64,000 nt of DNA. Source: Antedon mediterranea. Its lineage: Eukaryota; Echinodermata; Crinoidea; Comatulida; Antedonidae. Location: positions 28,440,288-28,504,287 of the forward strand of contig NC_092676.1 in NCBI RefSeq assembly GCF_964355755.1, written 5' to 3'. Below the pieces are notes generated by a model. That model searched no databases, had not been told where the DNA came from, and saw only the letters and a program-made list of their open reading frames with translations. Shown here piece by piece: positions 47,741 to 59,800 of this stretch (position 1 is the first letter of the stretch; each line of letters opens with the position of its first letter). A program made the translations under genes and the position numbers.

Positions 47741-48419
47741 TCCAAGAAGGATAGTTGATATTATGTTTAATGTTTGATTGTTAGTATTGTTGTAATACAA
47801 TTGTTAAATATTGTTCATTGAATTATTTCTAACTAATAATATACTTTATGATTTGTAAGTTGGAATAATTGTTGAATTTTATTGTTTTTGAAAATTGTTT
47901 GATTATTATCTAAATTATTGTTAATTTTTTATTTTTGCTAACACTAAAGGAAGAAAGCTTTACTAGCATGATGGGCCCTAAATGGGTGTTTCACCTTGGA
48001 ATTTATGTTAGGTTGGCATGGTAGTACAGATAGAGTCCTGTACAAGTAGAATCGGCATAGCCTAACCAAAAGCTACTTTGCCACCAGTTTGTCACGCACC
48101 AGTGAACACCAATACACAACTACTGCAGTATACAAGCAAACAGTATTAAAGAATCGCTGCTTAGTTCTTTATCTTCCCTTTTCATAGTATCAAATTTCAT
48201 TTGTTTATTTGTTTCATTAATAATTTCAATGACTGTCAATATTGCCATGGTTAGGTCAGTTCTCTGGTATTAGGTCAGAGGTCACGGATGTATGCTATTA
48301 AGACTCTAGCGTTAATGTAAACAAAGGTAGTTTGAATGATAGCTGTATTGCAAAATTTATTAAATGACTTTGTATTTCTTGTCGTTGATAAACGATGTTC
48401 TACTTTATACCAATACCCA

Positions 48420-48500
48420 GTGCGTAAAGATCTAGCTTTGACGTGCTTGCCTACCAATCCCAACGTCTGGGGTTCAATTCTGACCTAGTGCCAGGGTTGT
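48420..48500 (+). other. tRNA-like / SINE fragment
   Basis: CGTGCTTGCCTACCAATCCC followed by GGGGTTCAATTCTGACC resembles the anticodon and T arms of a tRNA-derived SINE. The A box is poor. Confidence 0.35.
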
Positions 48501-50566
48501 AACTCACGAATCTTTAACTCCACTCCCTAAGCCTCAAATGAGACTTAGTTTATAAGCACGATAAATTATAAAATAGTTTATCCATCCTGTAATTGGCAAG
48601 TTACTTGCTGTTGGATGCATATGAATTACAAAACGAACAAATACCTCTATGCCTTCAATTCCCGATATCAGGGGGGCCTGGGTATGACAATTTGGTCGGA
48701 TAATATTATATATAATTTTAGATATTTCCAGATATATTTCAAATTCATGCCTGTACAGTACCTGAGGTTTAACAATGGAATAATAAAATATTCGATAATA
48801 TTCGGACAATAGAATTTACCAAAGTCTTGTATTTAAATTTAGCCTATAATCTATAGATTATTATACTTTAGCATGGGATTATAATATATTCCACTACTAG
48901 CATTAAAACTAGTTCAAATTATTCCAACTTCATTATCGATGAATCATCCTATGATCAGTAAAAATAAGGGGGAGCTAGTTGCTACCTATTAGTGATGATA
49001 TCACAGATTTCCTATGCCTGAATCATATAAGGTATTGTATACTGTACTTAGCAAGAAGACATTCAGAATGTTAAAACAAACAAGTTTGCTGAAGAGCTTA
49101 GTATGTGATGCTCATCATCAATTTAGCCTTCAAGATTTACACATTTTTCATTTGCATCTAAAGTACATATTCAAGGATTTGAAATAAAATTAAATTGTTT
49201 CTTTAGTTCAGTAAATGTACCAGCAATGATAATTTTCTTGTAGTGTTATATTGTTAATATAATATAATTCACCAAAAGCGATGTCTAGTTTTATATTCAA
49301 AAGGACAGAAGCATAAAGGAAACTGTTTCACACCAAAGCTCATATGGCTGAAAAAAAAACTGCATATGCGCAAACCCAAAACACGTCTGGGAGAAGACAC
49401 TCTATACTAATATTATGCAAGACAATAAATAATAATTAAAACTGTTACGTCAACTATTTCTTTTTACAATTATTGTTCTTGTGGCTTATTATAATTCATA
49501 AAAGAGTAATTCTCGGTTTTTTAAATTTCATTATTGCACTTGTTGCGTTTGGATTTTTTGTTACCAGAGCAATTTCTTTTTATCCTCAAAGCAATACTGT
49601 ACATACACATACTTTATTACAATGTACTGTAAGCCTGCAGCTCAAACCATAGTATACTGTACATTAATAATAGCGTGCACAAATTATAGCCAAAAATGAA
49701 AGCCAATTTCTCTATTACCGAAATATACTAACTTGAATCAAATCTGCCCCTTACTAATCCTTAAATACCAATTTTCAGTAGTTCACTTTTATTTATATCA
49801 GAATCAGTTTGGGAATATATACAGTATCCTTGCATGGGGTTGCCATACAGAGGTCATATAAATGTCAAAAGCTGGCCAGGTAATTTTGATGACCTTTTAA
49901 AATAGGAAGTCGGGAGTAATTGAATATTCTTTTTTGGCCTCATTTATCTATAAATTGTATGCATGATTACCAAAGCGTGGTGCTACTATAATAATGTTTT
50001 AATGTTGAATGTTTTATGAAATGAATTTCTATCAATTTATTTTATTTTTTCGATAATAATAAATCATTGGGCAAAAACAACACGAATGAAATCACCCGTA
50101 GAAAGTATTGTAATTTTTGTATTAAACTATTTTGAGGAAAAAACAAAAATTATCATCTTTTATTATTGGAAAATGTAACATTATGTGTAGGTGAACTTAG
50201 TGTGAAAGAAAAAAATATTAAAAATTACATTATTAAATATTTTTTTTAATCTTTATCAATTGAAACACAGAAGTTAATTTCAGCGAAATTGTAAATTGTC
50301 ACATACTGTAGACATTGATAAACTTTATTTATCAACAAATTGAATATTATTTAAATACCTGATATCTTTCTTGTCTCTTTATGGGGAGTTACTGTAGACT
50401 TCAAGTATTATTTTATATGAATTTATTCAGTGAATCTTCTGGTATGATGTGTTCATATCAATACAGATTATATTTCATTTTAAAATTTGGTCGGTAAAAC
50501 TGTCTAATTAGATTTTTAGAAGATTTGTAAATATTTTTTTATAAATAATTTTCAATTTGACCACAG

Positions 50567-50785
50567 CACATTTTGATACCCAACGTGTGGTATTACTTGG
50601 AAATGAAGCAAAGTTTATACTTGAATGTGACTCAAAGGGATATAATGGCGTATAAATATTTTCATACTTCCATTTGGTCATATGGACTTAATTTTCCAAT
50701 TTGCAAAGGATATGCTAATGTTGAGATGATAAAAAAAGAAAGAAATCAAATTGAAAACCAACAAGAATCATCCGTATTAGAATAA
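50567..50785 (+). other. Candidate terminal exon, unknown gene
   Basis: Follows an acceptor ATTTTCAATTTGACCACAG. Two frames are open. One joins in phase to the candidate at 46646 and runs 28 codons (HFDTQRVVLLGNEAKFILEC...) to a stop at 50653. The other runs 72 codons to 50785 and ends with a charged KKERNQIENQQESSVLE. Neither matches a family I know. Transcription evidence would settle it. Confidence 0.2.
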
Positions 50786-50934
50786 TTTCAGTTGCGTGAT
50801 CGGATGTGTTTAGCAGGCTGCGGGTAAACGTTTTCTTATAAGTTTTTTTGTTATTAAAACAAACTCTTAAAAAAATATACTTGACACACGGTATAAATAA
50901 ATTAAAAGAAAGCAGAATGGAAGATACATCGCAA

Positions 50935-51135
50935 TCATTTGATTAGCGATCACTTCCACCCTTGACTTGGCGAGGAAGGGTCATCTAAGCGGCTTTCTTA
51001 TTGACCTAGTGACAATTTCCACCCTTGATGTGAGCAGGGGTCAGGAAGGGTCAACTGACTGACTTCCGTATAGACTTACTGACTGCATTGTATCTACAGT
51101 ACCCCTAGATGTGAGTAGGGCATTGGGTAGTGTCG
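50935..51135. repeat. Imperfect tandem repeat, three units
   Basis: CCACCCTTGA...GGAAGGGTCA...GACTTACTGACTG-like blocks recur in shortened forms between 50956 and 51125. Confidence 0.45.
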
Positions 51136-51339
51136 GTTATTTTCACCCTTGGCATTTTCTTTGTCGGGATTTTTTTTCAAAACTTATATTTTAAAGATTG
51201 GAGGATAAAAGGACGGTCTTTTTGATTAATTTATGTTTTTTTTCTGACTTTCTTCCTTCTAAATTGAAGCAATTAAAAAGAATTTGTAATTTTGAAACCA
51301 ACATTTTATACTATCACTTTTGTGGTTTATCTAAATTAT

Positions 51340-51525
51340 TATTTTTTTTTTTTGGAAAAAATTGTTGTAAAAAAAACCAACAAAAACTAGAATTAAAATC
51401 TATCATAAAATTCAAAGTACGGTAGCATTTAAATTATTTTTTGGGAAAAATTTGTTGTTAATAAAAACCAACAAAAACTAGAATTAAAATGCATCATAAA
51501 ATTCAAAAAGTACTGTAGCATTTAA
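51340..51525. repeat. Tandem duplication, about 93 bp, two copies
   Basis: The block with AACCAACAAAAACTAGAATT and CATCATAAAATTCAAA occurs twice with a few differences, each copy ending in GTAGCATTTAA. Confidence 0.8.
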
Positions 51526-52379
51526 TTTTGGTTAAAATTCAGTATTTTTTCTCCCAATTTTTAAAAAAGAATTAAGCATCAATGTCACCTTATCGCATAA
51601 TATAACACATTATTATTATTGGAAGCATTTTAGCGACTAGCGTCATTGATCGAATGTTGACCTTTTAAAGCACAGTCCTACGCTTTCTCCCGTACCATAT
51701 GCCAGATGTTTACACCATTAAAATAATGATAAATGCTAAAATTGATAAAGTATTGCTGAATAGAGAAAAATATCATGATGAGTATACTACAACTGTGGAA
51801 TGGGAGAAAGTGTGGTCAAAGGAAAATAATGAAAACAGTGGTTTGAGGCACATAGATGACTACCACTACCAGTATTAATTTTTTTTTTTGCTAATAATAT
51901 ACTACAGTGATCATCTCAACTAGATACAATACATGTTGGATAGAATTAAATGAAGTTACAGAATATTATAGGATTTTCCTTGTGGTAATGGTATACATAT
52001 AATATACAGTAGTGTGTATTTTGCTCATTTCGGTTAAAAAATGAAGGAAAGAGTGTTAATTCAGAGTTGTGAAATCAAACATTGTACTCTGTCAAAAGTG
52101 TGACAAGCTACAAATGTAATGTTAGATCTATCTTGTATTTCACAAATTAAATCCTGAGAATTTAAATTACAGTATTAGTTTAAAATATCCAGAAATATTT
52201 ACTTTTTAGTATTTTACAAATATTTGTGATTGGCTAAAAGTAAACTTAATACAAAAAAATCTTTTTAAATAGTTTTACTTTTTGAAAATTGTTTGTATAG
52301 GAACTAAAAGGCGGTATTACAGTATATAGTAAAGTACACAAATGATTAATTAATTCATTTGAAAGGCCTTTAAAACAAC

Positions 52380-52546
52380 TTAAGCTCTGTCTACACTATT
52401 ATACAAGTTTGACAAAAAAGTATGATGTGCCCAAATATGGTAGTGATATTCCCAAATATGGTAGTGATATGACATCTTTATGTCCATATATGGGCACATC
52501 ACTTTTTATTGTCATGTAAAGTTTGATAATGTAGCCAAGTCTTTAG
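52380..52546. mobile_element. CArG-MITE copy 17
   Basis: Left TIR GCTCTGTCTACACTATTA; two left-oriented CCAAATATGG units; centre CCATATATGG. The right TIR is degraded (GATAATGTAGCCAAGTCTTT). Confidence 0.85.
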
Positions 52547-53094
52547 TTATCACATCTTCATCTGTGGCAAAGATTTTGATTTTGATAAATCAGTCTGGAA
52601 TCGTCTTTAGATTATTTTGCAGCATAGCATCTTTTGATGACAATAGCGATGACTGTTTGTTGCAATAATGATCACCATGCTATACATAGTGATTTCATAA
52701 TGTATGTCGTGCTATTAAAGAATGCTGCGTATTCATCGTTTTGCAAAATGAACTCGTAATCAGACAGAAATACGTAAACTAATTGTATCATTTCTTTTAG
52801 ACTGCCAAACATTTTTTTGGCCATCATTTATATTTTCTGTGATATGTAATGTTTCTTGTTACAATGCAATTTTTATTTCGGCAAAATTCTTCCTGTTTCT
52901 ACTCATTTTACCTGTTTTCTTTGTCATTTTTTACATTTCATCATTTCTACTTTCCAATGTCAATTTATTATTATTATTCCAAAAATCAATAATTGATAAT
53001 ATTTGTATATATTTCTTGTTCAATTTGGAGATTTATTTAATTGTTACTGTATAAATGCAGAAAGCTGCTCAGCTGCAAATAAACACCTACTGTG

Positions 53095-53335
53095 TGCGTA
53101 GCTCACATTACCTTTGACCTATAATTATTACAGAAATCATCAAGTAATTAATATTATTCATGTATGTTAGTATGCAATATATAGCTCACATGACCTTTGA
53201 CCTATAATTATTACAGAAATCATCAAGTAATTAATATTATTCATGTATGTTTGTATGCATATACAGCTCAGATGACCTTTGACCTATAATTATTGCCAAA
53301 ATCATAAGTAATTATTGATATTATGCAGTAAATAT
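53095..53335. repeat. Tandem repeat, about 85 bp, three copies
   Basis: Each unit has ACCTTTGACCTATAATTATT, then ATCAAGTAATTAATATTATT. The third copy is shorter and more diverged. Confidence 0.85.
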
Positions 53336-53639
53336 CTTGTTGCAAATGTACCTGAGCAATTAGGTCATATCGTCAGGTTTATACCATATATATTTTTATC
53401 TCCCGGGTAACAAAAGCTTAAAATGAATTGGACAAGACTTAATACGATGTGTACTACCTGGTCACTGGATTGATAATTATTACAAGAGAGACGACAAAGA
53501 CGATGACAACGCTTTAGCACTTACAATAGTTGACATATATCGTATCTATAAGTTGCAGGAATAAACAGTAGTAATTGTAATATACCAAGTAGTTCTCAAA
53601 TGCAATGTTCTGTCTTTAATAATTATTTATTATTATCGA

Positions 53640-53800
53640 AATCCATGTAATCATTAACATTATTTATTTATCATTTATTATTATTTATTTATTTATTTAT
53701 TTGGATTTACACCTTTAGGGTCGTGAGGTGCTTTCCCGATTAATCGTACGATCAAAACGGTACTGGGTAAGGGGGCACACTTATACAGTGGTACAAAGAT
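53640..53800 (-). mobile_element. Possible retroelement 3' end with ATTT tail
   Basis: A TTTATTTATTTATTTATTTG run is followed by unique, GC-richer sequence (GGGTCGTGAGGTGCTTTCCC). On the minus strand this is sequence ending in an AAAT-repeat tail, as SINE or LINE 3' ends do. Confidence 0.35.
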
Positions 53801-54895
53801 GCATCCTTTAAAATAACAATATAATATTTAACTTGTATAAATTACAGTATTGATGAGTTGAGTTAAAGAATTTAGCACCTAATTATTACCCAAGAATATA
53901 TTAGTGGGTCATGTATTGGGTCATTCAATCATACTCATTAACCAATTATTACGTTTGTAGTCTCTGTCAAGCTTTAAAAATTAAATGTGTTTTAATTAAA
54001 TCATTTACAGTAATTTGTTTATTTAAATTTTTAAATGTTTTAATATTAACTGATCATTTAAGGCTCTTGACAAAACATACAAAAAATACATTTAATCATC
54101 ATAATATTTATTGGTCCGTCATAAAATATATGAAAATATAAAAATGGCGTACAAACAAAACTACAAACATTAAAATGTTCCAATAAAATTTCTCCCCCAA
54201 AATAAAATACAATTTCATTATTTAACATTTATTATACTTGTTGTATCAACCAATTAAAATGCCTCGCTCTCTGCCTTTTTTTTATATCAGATTGTGCAAT
54301 ATATGTAGCAATTTTGTTACGTTTCTTTCCCTTTATTGGTATATTAAGTGGATAATGTTTGTTAACCTATTGCAACAAGTAAAACTAACTGCAGGTTATT
54401 ACTTGATATACTGATCAATAGACTATCAGCAAAGCGTCCATTCATCAAAAATTAACCCTATTTAAGTACTAACCATACCGACTGCGTGGGTCTATGCCTC
54501 CGAACAAAACGTTAAGAAAACCTCAATATGTGTCAACAATGAAGCCATTGTGACAAGCACGATGGCAGGAATAGATTCAGTGTTGTGTAGTTTGTGTTTA
54601 GGTAAAAACCGATTTACAAAGAATCAATTTTCAATAGAGGAGCTTTGTGAAAATAGCATTTAGTATTACTGACATTGCATATAAATTAATTGTATGATAA
54701 TTGGTGTATCAGAATAGGTGTTCTCATAAAAGAAGTTTTAAGCCTATCTATTAAAGAGACCTAACTGTTGTTAATTGAAATATCACCTAATAACTGTATC
54801 ATGTCACTGTGTTATACTGTAGATCTCTTCTGTTGCTTTCTTTATTGTTGATTAAATATAAGGATTGTCAGCTCCCTTCCCCTCCCCAAAAAAAA

Positions 54896-55012
54896 CCTTG
54901 GTTCCCACTAAAGATTCAAGGACGTAGCTGCAATATATATGAGTGATTTGACCAATCAAAAGCGATGGTATATTTAAATTGTTTCTTCTTTAGTGGGAAT
55001 TCGAAGCATAAA
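54896..55012. mobile_element. GTTCCCACT MITE, degenerate copy
   Basis: Starts CTTGGTTCCCACTAAAGATT; interior GACCAATCAAAAGCGATGG; ends TTTAGTGGGAATTCGAAG. It matches the family in the sulfotransferase B introns. Confidence 0.65.
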
Positions 55013-55862
55013 CCTAGTGTTGACCCAAATTCAAACGTCTGGTTTTGTGCAAAGTCTTCTCGGAACTCATTTCAAAGTTTGGACGATTTCCAAAATACTG
55101 TACAAAAAACAACAAATCTTGAATTTGATTTTTGATAGACAAAATGAGAGTATGTTGACTGACTTTCTTGTTTTCCAATTTCATGTAATTTTTATATGAA
55201 TAAATTTGAATTGATAAATTTTACTGGTACCATTAAATTTAATACTCTGTCTGTACAAATAAAACAATAGATTTTTTCAAGGACAGAAAGAATCTTTTCA
55301 ATTAAATATAATCTGCAAACTGGGGTTACGACGCGCTACTGAACCCATGTTACATACATAGCGCCTAGTACAACAGTATGTGTACAGTGTGTGCTGCAGT
55401 ACACAGCATAGTACGGCACATATCATTTGTTGATATACCGTATGCAGCACACCAACACTATTTTGCTAAATTAACCGCTACGCATAGCTTTAATGACCTG
55501 CATGACTTTTGACCTCTGATAGATACTGTAATTGACAGAAATTATGATGATCTTATATGTTGACTGTTTAGGTTTATAATGAATGAACTAAGCCGCCAAG
55601 ATACAAATGTAATGATAAAAGTAAAGAAATTATATGGCACCTATAAAACAGATCACTACTGTCAGTAGTATCAATTATTAAATTGATATCAATATAATTG
55701 GGATATCTTATTTAGTATTGTAAAAAGTTAATTATACAAAAAATTAATTAGTTTGTCCATACTTAACAATAATTGTACCGGTAGTCAGTCATAATCTCAT
55801 ATTTATTTTTTTAAACACAAATTTTGAAAGATGAAAATCACATGATGTATTTTCTTTTTTCG

Positions 55863-55962
55863 CTCATGAGGACGATTAAAGCATATTGATCGAAACGTCG
55901 AGAAACTCAACAGTTCTTTTCAGAACTAATATATTTGGTGTACCACAAAATTTGTATCAACA
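55863..55962 (+). mobile_element. Penelope-like terminal fragment
   Basis: CATATTGATCGAAACGTCGA, then AACTCAACAGTTCTTTTCAG and TTGGTGTACCACAAA, in the same order as the copies near 11.7 and 12.8 kb. Confidence 0.45.
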
Positions 55963-56464
55963 TTTTCTTTTTAAAAAGTTTTATAAAAAAATGATCATGG
56001 CGTTAAATTAATATTAGGTTCCTAAGAAAACGTTATTTAAAAGTCACAGTGCATAACTACATGCAAAGTGTTGAGCTGGTAAACTTGTACTTTTCTATCA
56101 TTTTATTTGCTATGTAAATTGGCCTTCTTGCATTATTGACCATCAAATCAATATTATCCATATAAAAGGTTACCTTTAATAACAATACAAGCATTGTATC
56201 ATTGACCCAACAGCACCGTCTCCAATTACAAACTGACTGCACTTCATTTTTTATTAGAATATCAAATTAGTTATAATACTGTTATGTGTAGAGATTAATA
56301 ATAAAATGGATTGAATTCTTTTATTCACTTTATTTGTCAAATTTACTAACCAATTATGCCATTTTCAAGCGCGAAATAATACTACAAAAATTTAAACCAT
56401 AGTTGTTGTGATCTGGTACTTTAATAAGCCCATAGATATGGATATCATTTTGTTGTAATTGAGT

Positions 56465-56614
56465 GTTAGCTCTGTCTACAGTATCAAACTTTATGTAACA
56501 AAAAATGTGATGTGCTCGTATGGACATGATGTCATATCACTACCATATTTAAGCATATCACCACCATATTTGGGCACATCACATTTTTTTTGTCAAACTA
56601 GTTTGATAGTTTAG
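56465..56614. mobile_element. CArG-MITE copy 18
   Basis: Just upstream of the first BCL9 coding exon (acceptor at 56706). Left TIR GCTCTGTCTACAGTATC. Right-oriented units CCATATTTAA and CCATATTTGG. Confidence 0.85.
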
Positions 56615-56853
56615 TGGTTTACATTGGATGAATCAATCAATGTAATAAAATTTATTGAATAGTAGAATAAATAAAAACAATAATTAATGAAAATTATTAT
56701 TTTTCAGGTTGAATCCAAAGGAATACTAGGAGTTACATACTGTGTACAGTTGAAAAGTCCAAATTAATTTTTGTTATATTTGAAAATGAGAAAAACAAAG
56801 TTGCTCTTTGAATCTGAACAAATTCAATAGTGTGTCACCTAGCAACTATAAAC

Positions 56854-59800
56854 ATGGGGGAAGAACTGAAGAGGCTTACTGCTTTAGTAAATAACACAGA
56901 GAACAAAGTGAATAATGATAGTATTATCACGGCAAGTGTCGGCCTCAATCCTAATGGATTAAAACAAGATAAAGACGATGAAAACGGACAACTTGCGACT
57001 TTAATAAATACACATAGACCTTCACTGGAAAATAAAGGAGAAAAACGGAAAATTGATGAAATAAAGGAAGAAGGAACGGAAGATGATGATTCTGTTTTTT
57101 TACCAAATGATAGGAATAATGAAGATGGAGGTAATGTATTTTTCCAACTTAAAAAAAATATATATTTCGTGCCTAGCTTACCTGGATAAACCGATTAGCC
57201 TATTTTCTCCGAGAAGAGAGCTAAAACTCGAATATCTAAAATACCCCTGACAGATAATGGTACATTCCATGAATCCTGCCCTCAAGTGGAAACATCCCAT
57301 CACAATTTATTTACTTTAATTTATTTTAAACATCTATTTGGAGGAGTAGCCATGGCCTATCAAATTAAGATGAGCCTTTTATATGATGTACACAATATGC
57401 AAAAGTCACGTTTCTGAATCTTAAAAATCCCATCACAGTCCATCAATTTTAATCAACAAATTAAAAAAAATAAAATTGGCAGACTTCAGGAATATGAGGT
57501 TTTTGTCTATTTAATAAAAAATATTTTGCAACAAAATGAATGCAATCTGAAATGTCGCTACGGGTGAGGAACAACAAAACGTAGGATTTTGTAAATGGTT
57601 TGCAAATGATTGAAAAATGAATGAATTCCTTCTGTAATGAATGAATTTCTTCTGAAATGGTTTATTAAAATTCATACATTAAATTCAGTTTTATATTATT
57701 CAACTCTTAATTATCCCACTGTGAATTATTTAGAGAACTATCATCTATTGAGAACTCTTAATAAACAAAGAAAGAAAACAAAAAAATTGTGCAATATTTA
57801 TTATATTAAGTATTCATGCATCCTCTTAGGTATCAACACTATCATGGCAATCATAAAAAGCACTGAACATCCAATTAATTTGTTGCTATTTCTTAGATTA
57901 GCTGTGCCAACGTGTAGATGCCGATCTAACTCAGCACCATTATCTCGTACTGTGACGACAACTGTAGCTTGGTCACGTGACTCGGCCACGTTTAGTCTCA
58001 TGATCACCTGTATATGCTACAATGTTGTTTTAACAATCAATGTGGCAAATTATTCGATCAATGATCTGTAAATAAATATAGTTAAATATTTTATTACATG
58101 GGTAATTATAATATAATTTCAATATAAGTTTATTTTTTCACAATATAATATTAACAATTAACATACAGGATAATAAACAATGAAGTAATCATATGGAGCA
58201 AGGGTCATATAAGTCTAAAATACTTTAAGTTTGATTCAGCCTAAGATACGAAAAGGAAAAAAATACATAAACTCATAATAAATAAAAGAAATCAAAGCTA
58301 AAATTTGTATTTAAAGCACTTTATCCGATCGTAACTGGTCTTATGAATAGACTATTTAAAGTTCATTATATCTTGAAAGTAAATAATAATTCATTACTAC
58401 ATTTACATTATGTAATAATGTGATTATTATTGGTTAAATGAATCAAAATTTATATTTTTATTTATGTATCATAAATTTCATCGGTATTTTGGTGTATTTT
58501 CTACATCTTCATCCTCCTACTGTAAGCATTCCTTATTTTTGACTGGTTTCACAGTAACCCTTGTATACATTTTATCCAAATGATTCAAATACACAGCATC
58601 ATGCTTCAACAATTGACATTAAACCATAAACATTGCAACATTTGATATTTAAAGCTTGAAAAACAAGGGCATAGTTCATGTTATGAATTCCTTAAACAAT
58701 GATGGATTTGATATCTGCTTTTTAACATTCATATTCTGTGATTTATATTATTTTTATTCAAAATATGATCAGCAATATATTTACAAGAATAATTTGGCAT
58801 TTCATATTCGTAATTTTTAGATATTACAATTATTGGAAAAGTTTTGTTTTTTAATTGTTTGTGAAATTTAATGCATATTAAATATATCATAGAATCTAAT
58901 AAATGATAAATTACAAAAAAAGAAGATAAGTTAGTAGGGATCATTTCATTTTTCTACTGCAGTTACTGCAGTAACTACATCTTTCATTACAACAATGTGG
59001 AAAGAATGTCCCCTTAATAGCAGTGTCGCCTTAATAGCAGTGTCTCCTTAATAGCGGTGTCGCCTTAATAGCGGTGTCGCCTTAATAGCGGTGTCGCCTT
59101 AATAGCGGTGTCGCCTTAATAGCGGTGTCCCCTTAATAGCATGAGTGTCCCCTTAATAGCAGTGTCGCCTTAATAGCAGTGTCGCCTTAATAGCGGTGTC
59201 GCCTTAATAGCGGTGTCCCCTTAATAGCGGTGTCGCCTTTATAGCGGTGTCCCCTTAATAGCATGAGTGTCCTCTTAATAGCGGTGTCGCCTTAATAGCA
59301 TGAGTGTCCCCTTAATAGCATGAGTGTGCCCTTAATAGCAGTGTCGCCTTAATAGCAGTGTCGCCTTAATAGCGGTGTCGCCTTAATAGCGGTGTCTCCT
59401 TTATAGCAGTGTTCCCTTAATAGGGGTGTCGCCTTAATAGGGGTGTCGCCTTAATAGGGGTGTTGCCTTAATAGGGGTGTCGCCTTTATAGCGGTGTTCC
59501 CTTTATAGCGGTGTCGCCTTAATAGGGGTGTCGCCTTAATAGGGGTGTCGCCTTAATAGGGGTGTCGCCTTAATAGGGGTGTCGCCTTAATAGGGGTGTC
59601 GCCTTAATAGGGGTGTCGCCTTAATAGGGGTGTCGCCTTAATAGGGGTGTCGCCTTAATAGGGGTGTCGCCTTAATAGGGGTGTCGCCTTAATAGGGGTG
59701 TCTCGAAAGATGGGTTCTACTGTATTCATACTGATGTCATGTGACGTGTAAGTAAGTGCTGAAGTATTTTGTAACCTTCTTGAAAATTAATGCCAGTTGC

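Larger units (their letters stand above)
26563..56707 (+). other. Long repeat-rich 5' intron region, probably BCL9
   Basis: Thirty kilobases without any gene I can identify. It is about 70% AT and carries CArG-MITEs, several TIR elements and short tandem arrays, all listed separately. Between repeats it is simple-sequence-like T- and A-rich DNA. A few weak exon candidates (30.8, 46.6 and 50.6 kb) are listed on their own. Confidence 0.4.

Noticed and set aside
52801-53054. Open frame of about 84 codons after an acceptor-like TTCTTTTAG, very hydrophobic
   Set aside because: T-rich DNA gives Phe, Leu and Ile frames by chance; composition is not that of a membrane protein with polar loops, and no partner exon fits.
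57637-57800. Plus-strand frame of 144 codons starting at 57637
   Set aside because: Half of it is the antisense of the better minus-strand candidate exon; the rest is low-complexity AT-rich sequence with no splice support.
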